From Solirubrobacteraceae bacterium (lineage in GTDB: Bacteria > Actinomycetota > Thermoleophilia > Solirubrobacterales > Solirubrobacteraceae), in the NCBI GenBank assembly GCA_030447785.1, contig JAUJOF010000018.1, forward strand, positions 1-44,915: a stretch of DNA of 44,915 nt, in the 5' to 3' direction. This document shows, piece after piece, positions 1 to 7,857 of the stretch. The first letter of the stretch is position 1. The number at the start of each line of letters is the position of its first letter. The translations under genes were made by a program, and so were the position numbers. The notes beneath the pieces are model-generated. The model was not told the DNA's origin, did not search any database, and was given only the letters and a program-made list of their open reading frames with translations.

Positions 1-497
1 AATACCGACTTCTCCCCCGTCTTGAACGGCTCGTACGCGACGGGCCTGACCAGCCACCCCACGTAGGGGTAGGCCAGCGTGGCCGAGCCCTGGATCGCGG
101 GCGTCCCGCCGATCACCGCCGTGACCTCCCCGAACTTCAGATGGGGCGTGCCGGCCCGCGCCCCCAGCGCGTTCGCGGGGTCGGAAACCGTCCCCTCATA
201 GTCGCCGTGACGCGGCCACTGGGCGCGGTCGGTAAACGGCTCGATCGTCCCGGGCGGCGACCACAACGGGAGCACGTTGTAGACGACGTGGCTGTGGAGG
301 TCGATCAGGCCCGGGTAGACGCAGCCCCCTGTCTCGACCCTCCTCGCCGACTCGAAACCCGCCGGCGGCGCATCGGCCCTCTCCTGGACGGCGTGGATCC
401 GCTCGTCTGCCCCAACGTAGAGGGCGCCGTCGTCGATCACGGCGCGCTCCTCGTCCATCGTCACCAGGCGCCCGCAGATCACCAGCGGACTGGTCAC
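1..497 (-). CDS. Amidohydrolase-family protein, N-terminal part (runs off window)
   Basis: About 165 residues are visible; the C-terminus lies beyond the window edge. The frame has the usual N-terminal beta-sandwich of the amidohydrolase superfamily (GRLVTMDEE, then GALYVG) followed by PGLIDLHSHVVYN, whose HSH pair is the canonical metal-binding motif that opens the TIM barrel. Members hydrolyse C-N or related bonds with one or two bound metals; the substrate cannot be told. The GTG start at 497 overlaps the stop of the upstream uracil-DNA-glycosylase-like gene as GTGA, so the two are probably translationally coupled. The role of this pairing is unknown. Confidence 0.75.
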   Translation of the reverse strand, partial: MTSPLVICGRLVTMDEERAVIDDGALYVGADERIHAVQERADAPPAGFESARRVETGGCVYPGLIDLHSHVVYNVLPLWSPPGTIEPFTDRAQWPRHGDYEGTVSDPANALGARAGTPHLKFGEVTAVIGGTPAIQGSATLAYPYVGWLVRPVAYEPFKTGEKSV

Positions 498-1314
498 GGC
501 CCGCCAGCTCCCTGTGGGGCGCGCCAGATCAGCGTGTGGCCGTCATCGGGCGACGGGCGCCCGACCGCGTTGTGCGCGCCTTCAGGGCCTTGGCGCACCC
601 ACGCATCGTCGCCCAGGAAGGCGGGGGCACCGAAGGGCAGGTCGCGGCGGGGGATCGCCGCGTAGTCGGCCTCGGTGAACGTCGTGCCGTAGTTCGCGGC
701 GCTGTGGTCCCCGTCGCCGTCGGGAGTGACCAGGCCGCGCAGCCTCGCGACCGCCGCCCCCCACTCCTCCAGCAGCTTGCGCTCGTCACGGCTGGAGGGA
801 TGAGGGACCGCGCACAACTCGACGTCAGGGCGCCCCGACCACAAAGAGGCGCCTGTTGGGCCATCACGCCGAAGGCGACAATCGCCTGCAGCTTCGGCCC
901 CGTGGCCGCGTCGTAGACCCGATTTCGCCACCGGAGCTGGGCCTCGTCGGCGAGCCGCTTGCGCGCCGCCGCGGCGCGGCTGGGATGCAGCGCGTAAGCC
1001 CATGCGTTCAGGCACACATACGACCTCGTCAATCCCAGCTTGGTGAGCAGGCCCTGCACGCGCTGTCCGGCGTTGCCCACCAGCGAGCGCCCGGCGATCC
1101 GCTCCGTCGGACCGGGATCAGAAGCGAGGCACAGCACGCGCGCCGAGCCGTCCAGGCGCCCGCGGTAGAACACCGGCCCCCAGTCAAACCAGAAATCCTC
1201 CTTGACCGGCGGATCGGGCACGCGACCAAAGAGCTTGGCAACCTTCGTCGACGGGCCGCGATCAAACTCGGACAAGAGGAAGCTTCGCCTATGGGGTGTT
1301 GACCCGTCGAGCAA
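494..1314 (-). CDS. Uracil-DNA glycosylase superfamily protein, frameshifted
   Basis: The N-terminal half contains CLASDPGPTE (about residues 62-71), which resembles the water-activating motif of the UDG superfamily. The C-terminal half contains AVPHPS, matching the second UDG motif (HPS). The two halves are in different frames; one base is missing between about 838 and 862. Restored, the protein is about 273 residues. UDG-fold enzymes excise uracil or other damaged bases, but this gene could be a divergent or non-catalytic member. The start is uncertain: TTG at 1314 is the longest, with a second in-frame TTG about 13 codons downstream. The stop overlaps the next gene as GTGA. Confidence 0.6.
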
Positions 1315-1507
1315 CCCTACGCCGCCCGTGACGCGGGGGTCAAGCCCGAGACATCGGTGGTGGCGCCAACCTGCCAGCGCGACAACACGCCTGCCGCCGT
1401 TTCGCCCAAGCTCAACCTGCGTGCGTTTCGCGGTAGGCGCGGGATCAGAGCGGACCTGGCGCTAGCCGCCAACGCACGGGCAACTGCAGGGGGGTAGCGT
1501 GGGCTAT
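1315..1507. other. Divergent intergenic region
   Basis: This lies between the minus-strand glycosylase-like gene and the plus-strand HEPN-like gene. The only element I can support is the TAGCGT box at its right end. No RNA gene or terminator was seen. Confidence 0.4.
1495..1500 (+). promoter_or_regulatory. -10-like box TAGCGT, leaderless start
   Basis: TAGCGT lies seven bases before an in-frame GTG at 1508 with no Shine-Dalgarno sequence between. This is the TANNNT-to-start spacing typical of actinobacterial leaderless genes, and it decides the start at 1508 over the GTG at 1499. Confidence 0.5.
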
Positions 1508-2758
1508 GTGTCCGAGCAACCATCGTCCACAGAGGCGTCGTCCGACGCGCGGCCGCTGGATGAGGCGGCTGAGCAAGGCGACGAGCGCGAGGTCTCGTCC
1601 GACGAGGAACCACAGCGTGGACCGCACGCCTGGCTGAATTGGCAGGCGCTGAGGGCCGGATTGCCGGCGCGCAGCAGCTCTCGCACGCACAAAGTCTTGG
1701 TGGCGCCGCTGTGGCAGGAGTTCGGCTTTTACTCCGACTCCCACCTGGTCGGCGCGCTGCAGCTTGGCCCTTACCGGCTACTGAATGCTCTCCCCGCCCG
1801 CATCCCCGCCCTGGGACAGGCGGAGCTGAGCATGGTGCTGCGCGCCCATGATCACCTGCTCGACCCAAACTTCGAGCCCATCGACCTCACCGACCAAGAT
1901 GTCAACGCCTACGCGGGCGGCGACCTGGGCGATCAGCTGGCATCGCTGCTGGCGCTGGCGCTCGGACGGCGGGTGCGCTCGGGAGGAGTTATGCGCCACG
2001 CCTTCGAGCACGCGCCCGAAGGCGAACCGTTCTTTGCGGGCTTTCGCCCACCCGCGCTCGGATCGCCCTGGCACGCCGCCGTGTTGCCCTCCATCGCGGC
2101 CGGGGCTCGGCTAGATGATGCCGAGCCTTATCTGCAGGCCTACGCGCGCCTACAGGGCCGCGACGCGGTTGCGCTGCAACGAGCCGCCAACCAGTACGCC
2201 GACGCGCTCTGGTGGGCAGACGCCGACCCGCGCAGCGCATGGATCAAGCTCTTCGGAGCGCTGGAGGCGGCGGCCGATCGCTGGGACCTGGAGGCCCATC
2301 CCGACCCGGTCGATCAGCTCAAGCGGCGCCATCCGGGCCTGTTCGAGCGCCTGAAGCGCAAGACTCCCGATGCGCTGCCGATCGTGGCCGGCTCGCTGTC
2401 AGGTGTGCTGGGGGCGGAGAGCAAGATGATCCAGTTTGCGCTCACGCATGCGCCCGACCCGCCTGCGCACCGCTCGGCCTTCACCCAGCTGGATTGGAAC
2501 AACCTGGAGCAGAGCCTGCATGTCCTCTATGACCACCGCTCGCGCGACGTGCACGCAGGCATCCCTTTCCCCAGCCCTCTCTGCGAGCCGCCGCCGAAGG
2601 ACGATGATGGCCTGCCGGCCGAGGTGTTCCCGGCGTTGGGCGCCTCGAGCGGCGGTGCCAGCTGGCCGTCGCACCGGCTGCCCATGTACCTGCACACGTT
2701 CGCTTACATCGTCGGAGGCGCGCTGCGGCGCTGGTGGCTTGGGAAAGCAGCGCGATAA
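1508..2758 (+). CDS. HEPN-like (possible Apea-type) protein
   Basis: This is a 416-residue protein with no signal peptide or membrane segment. The N-terminus is acidic and low-complexity (many E, D, S). The C-terminal third has WIKLFGALEAAADRW and then YDHRSRDVHAGIPFP, giving R344 and H349 in an Rx4H arrangement like the catalytic Rx4-6H motif of HEPN ribonucleases. Arg-x4-His followed by GIPFP is reminiscent of Apea-like HEPN domains. HEPN proteins are common toxins and abortive-infection effectors; an RNase role here is inference. It stands alone facing away from the glycosylase gene, about 2.5 kb from the end of the DISARM operon, which fits a defence island. No partner antitoxin is evident. 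Confidence 0.6.
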   Translation: MSEQPSSTEASSDARPLDEAAEQGDEREVSSDEEPQRGPHAWLNWQALRAGLPARSSSRTHKVLVAPLWQEFGFYSDSHLVGALQLGPYRLLNALPARIPALGQAELSMVLRAHDHLLDPNFEPIDLTDQDVNAYAGGDLGDQLASLLALALGRRVRSGGVMRHAFEHAPEGEPFFAGFRPPALGSPWHAAVLPSIAAGARLDDAEPYLQAYARLQGRDAVALQRAANQYADALWWADADPRSAWIKLFGALEAAADRWDLEAHPDPVDQLKRRHPGLFERLKRKTPDALPIVAGSLSGVLGAESKMIQFALTHAPDPPAHRSAFTQLDWNNLEQSLHVLYDHRSRDVHAGIPFPSPLCEPPPKDDDGLPAEVFPALGASSGGASWPSHRLPMYLHTFAYIVGGALRRWWLGKAAR

Positions 2759-2848
2759 GCCGGGCTTCGGCGTCGTCCGGTGAGCAGTTTGCCCCTGCGA
2801 TCGCGTGTGTGCTGGAGCGCACGGCCAGCCGCAGCGGCGCAACCGCCT

Positions 2849-3433
2849 TCAGGACGGAGGCAGTGGCTTGAGGTGCCCGGTGGCATCTAGCACCTTGAGC
2901 GCAACGAGCGCCGCGTCGTCGCGGTACTGTTTACTCGAGGCTACTCGGCGCACGATCTCGACGACCTCGGCGACGCCGTAAACCTTGATCGGCCCACTAC
3001 CGGCTTCCGTTGCGGCAGCCCACTCACGGACCCGCTGTTCGTTGGTGCCCTTCGCCGGAGCGGCGAAGCGGCCAACGTAGAGCCGCATCTCGACTTGGCT
3101 CGTGTCGTACCCATAGCGCTTGCAAGCACCGTCGATCACCTGCGCGCGGACCTCCGGGTCGTTGAGTAGCGCGTAGAGACGTGCCGGAGTTCCGCCAGCG
3201 CTTCCCTCGACGTGCTCAGCGACAACGCCGCGGGACCCGAAGAAGGACTTGACCGAGGTCAAGACGAGCTTGTGCGCGTTGGCTGCGACGAGGTCGACCT
3301 CGAAGCCATGCGTCTGAGTCTCCTCGTGCTGGGCCTTGGCCGTGCGGCGCGTGACAGGGAACTTCACCCCAGACGAGACGACTAGGCCCTCGTCCTCCAT
3401 AGCGAGAGCGACGAACGATTCGAATGCCTCCAT
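2849..3433 (-). CDS. PD-(D/E)XK-like conserved protein
   Basis: This is a 194-residue soluble protein. The segment GFEVDLVA (E45, D47), a strand, then LVLTSVKSF (K62) has the spacing of a PD-(D/E)XK nuclease core. The residue normally Glu or Asp two before the Lys is Ser60, so activity is doubtful unless another acid substitutes. The rest is alpha/beta without recognised motifs. The start is supported by TAGCTT six bases upstream of the ATG, a leaderless arrangement. It is convergent with the HEPN-like gene, 90 bp apart. Function unknown; the nuclease-fold call is tentative. Confidence 0.5.
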   Translation of the reverse strand: MEAFESFVALAMEDEGLVVSSGVKFPVTRRTAKAQHEETQTHGFEVDLVAANAHKLVLTSVKSFFGSRGVVAEHVEGSAGGTPARLYALLNDPEVRAQVIDGACKRYGYDTSQVEMRLYVGRFAAPAKGTNEQRVREWAAATEAGSGPIKVYGVAEVVEIVRRVASSKQYRDDAALVALKVLDATGHLKPLPPS

Positions 3434-3439
3434 AGCCGG

Positions 3440-3445
3440 AAGCTA
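3440..3445 (-). promoter_or_regulatory. -10-like box TAGCTT, leaderless start
   Basis: Read on the minus strand, TAGCTT precedes the ATG at 3433 by six bases with no Shine-Dalgarno. It matches the boxes at 1495, 4332, 18730, 37547 and 39735. Confidence 0.45.
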
Positions 3446-3554
3446 CAGGCACTGCCGCACCGGAGGGCACTGGCGATCGGCAGCTGCGCGCGCCCGACCT
3501 GCCGTGGCGCATGCGCTCATGCGGCGTCACCCAGCAACGCGCCGGCCGAGTCGC

Positions 3555-3770
3555 TCACCGGCCGTATGCACCGCTGTCGAAGTCGGCCTGGGCGAGCTCG
3601 CGGGTGGGGTAGTAGCCCGACTCGCGGGTGTACGGGCCGCAGTGGCAGTAGGTGCCGATGTAGAAGCCAGCTCCCCACTCATAGACGTCGAGGCGCGGCA
3701 TCCTGTCGCAGTCTCGCAGCGCGGCGCGGCGCCGTCGGCGACCGTCTCGCCGAGGCGGCTCACTGGTCAT
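3555..3770 (-). CDS. Small hypothetical protein (71 aa)
   Basis: A basic N-terminus is followed by a Tyr/Cys-rich part (YEWGAGFYIGTYCHCGPY, then SGYYPTRELAQADFDSG) that reads like a small folded domain. The ATG at 3770 overlaps the end of the upstream 54-codon gene by 11 bases; an internal Met gives a 48-residue alternative. The YxxxxxAQADFDSG ending suggests a phage- or plasmid-type orphan. No family recognised. Confidence 0.45.
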   Translation of the reverse strand: MTSEPPRRDGRRRRRAALRDCDRMPRLDVYEWGAGFYIGTYCHCGPYTRESGYYPTRELAQADFDSGAYGR

Positions 3771-3924
3771 CCCCCGTGTCGGGCCCGGCGGCCAGCACCG
3801 CCGCGATGTCCGCGGCGGTCTCGCAGACGGTGTAGGTGCTCGGGTCCGAGCCGTCGAAGACCAGCGCGCCGTCCTCGTAGATGCGCAGCCCCCCGAGGCC
3901 GGTGATGGTGTGCGGGTCGTGCAT
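3760..3924 (-). CDS. Small hypothetical protein (54 aa)
   Basis: Starts MHDPHTITGLGGLRIYEDG and continues as an acidic small protein ending GPDTGDDQ. The frame is open further upstream to about 4083, but that extension is Arg/Ala-rich and looks non-coding, so I start at 3924. It overlaps the next small gene by 11 bases and probably forms a two-gene unit with it. No family recognised. Confidence 0.4.
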   Translation of the reverse strand: MHDPHTITGLGGLRIYEDGALVFDGSDPSTYTVCETAADIAAVLAAGPDTGDDQ

Positions 3925-4344
3925 AGGCCTGATCGCGCTCGGTGCCGGCGCGCGGAAGCCCACCACGGGTTGGGCCCTGAGGGAGCGCAGCGACCTTGCA
4001 GCGCCGACCGACGACCGTGCCAGCGTCCTGGCCGTCGCACGCACCGCGCGCCAACCGGCACGAAGGGGACTGTTGGGCGTCACGACATTGGCGCTGACCC
4101 GACCAGCTACACAGTGGGCCTCCCCCTGGAGGGCTCGACCGGCCCTGCTGAGCTCAGCGCGCCCGGCCGCCGCGGGCGGCGCAGCAGCGGGGGCAGAACT
4201 GGCCGGTCTTGTGCCAGCGCTGGCCGCGGGGCCTAAGCCGTGGTCAGTTGCGCCCGGCCCGCCCTTTCCTCGCCCGGACGGGCCGTCTCGCTACGCGCCG
4301 CTCGCGCGCTCGTTTCGTCGTCGGAAGGCTCTAGCCTTTGGGTT
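3925..4344. other. Region with no convincing gene
   Basis: Open frames on both strands are Arg/Pro-rich shadows. The only element supported is the TAGCCT box at 4332-4337, just before the next plus-strand gene. Confidence 0.4.
4332..4337 (+). promoter_or_regulatory. -10-like box TAGCCT, leaderless start
   Basis: TAGCCT lies exactly seven bases before the ATG at 4345, with no Shine-Dalgarno. It supports this start over longer in-frame alternatives back to 4240. Confidence 0.5.
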
Positions 4345-4767
4345 ATGGGCTTCAACGCCGCCGATTTCATACCCGAGAACACGTCCGACTCCGACCCCAC
4401 ATGGGGTCAGGTTGAGGATATGGCCCCCGTTGGCGACCCTCCGGGGCGACGTGTCACAGCCACGCTTCTGCCGGGCGCGAGGATGCTTGCGCGCGACGTC
4501 CTCGTCACCCGTCGGACCGGCGAGAACCGCGACCGCCGGGAGGCCCAGCTGGTGGGGCGGATTCGGGAGTCTGAGGAAGCCGGACGGCGGAACGCGAAGG
4601 CCGCCCTAGAGCGCGAGCGCCAGCTGCTCGAAGAGATCGGCAGGATGCGCCGCTTGGCAGAAGCAGGTGATAAGCGCCAGCGTTTCATGGTCAAGCTCAC
4701 GCTGACCAGTGCCGTCTTCGCTGCGCTTAGCCCGCTCGTAGCCATAGTGGCGATCGTCGCCGGATAG
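4345..4767 (+). CDS. Coiled-coil, tail-anchored membrane protein
   Basis: 140 residues. An acidic N-terminal stretch (AADFIPENTSDSDPT) is followed by a long charged helix rich in Glu, Arg and Ala, a likely coiled coil over about residues 55-105. One C-terminal hydrophobic segment (FAALSPLVAIVAIVAG) ends almost at the stop. This is the layout of a small membrane-anchored coiled-coil protein. It is convergent with, and overlaps by 162 bases, a minus-strand reading frame; of the two, this one is more protein-like at its C-terminus. Function unknown. Confidence 0.55.
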   Translation: MGFNAADFIPENTSDSDPTWGQVEDMAPVGDPPGRRVTATLLPGARMLARDVLVTRRTGENRDRREAQLVGRIRESEEAGRRNAKAALERERQLLEEIGRMRRLAEAGDKRQRFMVKLTLTSAVFAALSPLVAIVAIVAG

Positions 4768-4947
4768 CCGCGGGCCGAGGTGGCTGGCCAGGGCGGTCGT
4801 GATGCGCTCCTTGTCGACGAGGACGTCGACGACCTTGGTGGCGGGCGCGTCGGCGGGGACTGTGTAGCGGGCCCGCCGCGGAGTCCCGAGGTGAGCGCGC
4901 CGGGCGACGTGGTCGATCTCGCTGGCGGTGAGGTAGCGCTTGGCCAT
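4606..4947 (-). CDS. Hypothetical protein downstream of repeat copy 1
   Basis: An ATG at 4947 is preceded five bases upstream by a perfect AGGAGG that belongs to the dispersed repeat at 4954-5016. The first 70 residues (AKRYLTASEIDHVARRAHLG and onward) look like a real protein with alternating charge. The last 50 overlap the convergent plus-strand gene and look less natural. It may be an intact 113-residue gene or the 5' part of one cut off by rearrangement. No family recognised. Confidence 0.35.
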   Translation of the reverse strand: MAKRYLTASEIDHVARRAHLGTPRRARYTVPADAPATKVVDVLVDKERITTALASHLGPRLSGDDRHYGYERAKRSEDGTGQRELDHETLALITCFCQAAHPADLFEQLALAL

Positions 4948-4953
4948 GGCGGC

Positions 4954-5016
4954 CTCCTGGGGGTCGAGCATGGTGGCCTTCACCCCTGCGGTGGCTGCCA
5001 CGCGCAGCACCCCCAA
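4954..5016 (-). repeat. Dispersed repeat of about 60 bp, copy 1
   Basis: This stretch is nearly identical, with about four or five differences, to 37430-37492. Read on the minus strand it has GTGGC and GCCAC arms around an inner CACC/GGTG pair, then CGACCCCCAGGAGG. The shared part ends in a Shine-Dalgarno-like AGGAGG, so it may be a mobile or duplicated 5' leader. Function unknown. Confidence 0.7.
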
Positions 5017-5283
5017 GGAGGTTTGGCCAGGCGTGCCTCGTGACCGCCGCGAGTGCGGTCATCCCGGGTCGGTCGCATGGCTAGGCGGGTGCGCTGATTG
5101 CGGGCGAACGGCTGCTGGCGACTAGGACAGGCCGGGGAAGGCGCCCGTAGGGCCCCGGGCGGTGCTCGAGGGTGTCGCGGACGCCCGGGCGACTGAGGCT
5201 CAGCGGGCATTGCCGCCCCGGGCGGCGCCGTTGGAGATCTGGGCGTACTGAGGCGGCCGATCGCAGCCTCTTCACGCCTACGC
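5017..5283. other. Gap downstream of DISARM
   Basis: No convincing coding frame, RNA gene or terminator hairpin was seen between the repeat copy and the drmC stop codon. Confidence 0.35.
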
Positions 5284-6036
5284 CTACTCCTGCGTCAGTA
5301 CCCCGCGCGCCATGAGCCCGCGGACGTGGGCCTCGATGGCTTCGGAGACCGCGGGGTCGCGGATGAGGACGCCGACCTCGAGGTTGGCGCTCAGCGCGCG
5401 CTGGGTGAGGTTCGCGCTGCCCACGAGGGCCCGCCGGCCGTCGACGACGAGTGCTTTGGCGTGCAGGAGCGCTCCGGTGGCTGGCCGTTGCTCGGCGGGC
5501 CAGCGCCAGCGACGGATGCCCGGTACCTGGTGGAACGGTTGGGCCTGGTGGCTTTGGTAGGCACCGGCGCTGTCGTGCTCGGACTCGAAGGCCACGTCAA
5601 CCGTGCAGCCGCGCCCGACGGCTTCCTCCAGGTCGGTGGCGAGGCTGGGGAGCGTGTGGGCGGCGAAGCTGACGAGCAGTATCCGCTCCTGCGCGGAGGA
5701 GATGAGTTCGTGCAGGACGCCTGCGGTAAGGCGTTGCTCGCCGACCGCTTCCGGGCCGGTCCAGACTGGCAGCGAGCGGTGGGCGTCCGCTTGGGTGCGT
5801 GCCCGTAGGCACAGGCGCAGCGCCAGCGCGACACCGCTTCCGGTCAACGCCGGCGTGGCGGCCCAGCGCTCGGCCAGCTCGGCGACGGCCGCCTGGGCGC
5901 CGGGCTGGGCACCGACGACCGCGGCCCCCAGCGCGCCGCCGGGCGAGGCGCGCCCATCGGCCGCGGCCGCCAGGGCCTCGACCTGGGCGTCGCTGAGGCG
6001 GTGCAGCACGCGTTCGACCGCGCGGTCCACGCTCAC
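5284..6036 (-). CDS. drmC: DrmC, phospholipase-D-like protein of DISARM
   Basis: 250 residues. An Ala-rich helical N-terminus is followed by a PLD domain with HAKALVVDGRRALVGSAN: H192, K194 and D199 form the HxKx4D motif, and GSAN follows. Only one HKD motif is present, so a nuclease or lipase active site would need a dimer. DrmC is part of the DISARM core, though reported as dispensable in some systems. The GTG start at 6036 overlaps the drmB stop as GTGA, and it is the last gene of the operon. Confidence 0.9.
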   Translation of the reverse strand: MSVDRAVERVLHRLSDAQVEALAAAADGRASPGGALGAAVVGAQPGAQAAVAELAERWAATPALTGSGVALALRLCLRARTQADAHRSLPVWTGPEAVGEQRLTAGVLHELISSAQERILLVSFAAHTLPSLATDLEEAVGRGCTVDVAFESEHDSAGAYQSHQAQPFHQVPGIRRWRWPAEQRPATGALLHAKALVVDGRRALVGSANLTQRALSANLEVGVLIRDPAVSEAIEAHVRGLMARGVLTQE

Positions 6037-7857
6037 GATCGGAAGTAGGCGACCGGCTCAGTCTGCGCCGTCAGATCGGCCAGCGTGCTTACCATCGTCG
6101 CGCGATCGAGGAAGCGGTTGCCGCGCTCGCAGGAGGTCTCCGAGGCGAACTGACAGGCGTGGCAGGCGGCAGCGTGCACCGATCCGTCGGCGCGCGGATC
6201 GTGCTCGGCGCACAGCGGGTCCGACGAGCAGAGCTGCGCGCGCTCGAGCGCCTGGCGCAGCAGCGGCTCGAGGTGCTCGGGCTCGCCCAGGCTCACCAGC
6301 CCGCCCAATGTCCCCTCGCTGTCGGGCGCGGCGGTGTAGAGGAGCACGCCCGCCATCGTCTCGCCGCCAGCCAGCCCGTCGGCCGCGTAGATGCGCTCGC
6401 GAATCGACGAGGCTGTGTAGCCACACTCCAGCGCCAGCTCGCGGATGAGCGCGTGGGCGAAGGAGTGCAGCAGCACGTAGCGCTCGCCGGGCCACCCTCC
6501 TCCGGTCCCAGCCCGCGCCGGGTGCGCCAGGCCCGGTGGGCGTCCCACAGCGCTACGGCCGAACCCGACTCTCGGTAGCGAGCCTCCCAGGCCGCGATCC
6601 GCTCCTCGGGGAACCGGAAGAAGATGCCCTCGCCGCGCACCTCGCTGCAGGGCAGCCAGCGCGGCGCCTCTCGGGACAAGGGAGCGACCTCACCGCCCGC
6701 GGCGGCGAGGTCGTCGGGCGCGGAGATCCGCGTGAAGCCGGTCAGGGCGCTTACCTCGCGCAGGCGCTCGACGAGCACCACGTCGGCCAGCTCGCGCGAG
6801 TACGCGCGCGGCGCGCCGACCGTGCGCAGTTTGAAGTCATCGGACTCGGGCGCGTCGGCGGGAGAGCAGAACACCCGCCACTCCGGGGTTCGCAGGTCCC
6901 GCGGATCACCGTCGTCGACGCCGGTCCGCCGCGCCTCGATCGCCTCGTGCACCGCCTCGACGCCCAGCGCCTCGGCCAAAGCGCGCAGCGCCTTGAGCCC
7001 GGGCACGCGCCCCAGCGCGTACTCCAGCGCCCCCGGGGGAGCTCCTCAATGTCGGCCCACGCCTCCTCGACGGCCTGGGCCAGCTCGCCCTCGCGCGAAG
7101 GGATAGATAGTGCCGAGAGCTGGACGGGGAACCATGAGTTGCTGGATCCCAGCACCAGCGTGAGCGGCTCTTGCCTGCAGTCGCGCTTGGTGGTGCCGAT
7201 GTGCGGGTGGCGCCCGCGGCAGCGCGCGGGGAGGAAGGGTCGTGCGTCCTCCCCAAAGGCCTGGGAGAGGCGTCGGCGCCTCCCGCAGCCGTCGCAGGAG
7301 AGCTGCACGTCGCCCGGGCGCCCGCCTGTGCCCAGCTCCGCCAGGCGTAGCGTGCCTCGGCACGCGTTGGGCCCGTGGAGGAACTCGACCCATGGGAAGT
7401 CGTCGAGGTGGCCGTCCTGGCAGGCCATGAGGTAGCGCGCCGGGAAGGCGGTGGGCGGCCGGCGCGAGTGGCTCTTGGGGCATCCCTCGTGCACGTAGGT
7501 GGTGCGTTCGGGGCGCCAGGGGTCGGGCTTGAAGGTGAACAGGTCATTCTCGATCGGCGCCAGCAGGCTGCACAGCGGGCAGCGCAGCCAGCGCGGGAAG
7601 GGGGAGACGGGTACACCGGCGCCGTCGCCGTCGGGCACCACCGGAGGCGTCAACAGCCGGGCCACCTGCTCGCCGCGCACGGCCCGCACGGCGGCCAGCA
7701 GGCGCGGCTCGGACACCGCCTCGCTGAGCGTGTCGGGCCAGTCGTCCAAACCCAGGACGAGCGTGGTCATCTCCGGCAGTTCCACGGTGGCTCCCACGCC
7801 GTAGGTGTGCAGCAGTTGGCTGGGGCGCAGCTCGCCGACGTGCTCGCGCGCCCTCAC
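6033..7857 (-). CDS. drmB: DrmB, DUF1998 protein of DISARM, two frameshifts
   Basis: About 608 residues once two single-base deletions are restored. The N-terminal third (GTG at 7857, overlapping the drmA stop as GTGA) begins REHVGELRPSQLLHTYGVG and has CPLC, LMACQDGHLDDFPW and CDGCG zinc-binding-like motifs. The frame breaks at 7030-7039, where C5G5 should have one more base to give EELPPGALEYALG. It breaks again near 6488-6497, after GLGPEEGG. The last frame has the DUF1998 signature YVLLHSFAHALIREL and a Cys cluster (CHACQF, ETSCERGN). Both breaks are in G/C runs, so sequencing error is likely; if real, the DISARM system would be inactive. Confidence 0.85.

Noticed and set aside
141..665. 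A 174-codon plus-strand frame
   Set aside because: Antisense to the amidohydrolase and glycosylase genes; Arg/Pro-rich without motifs.
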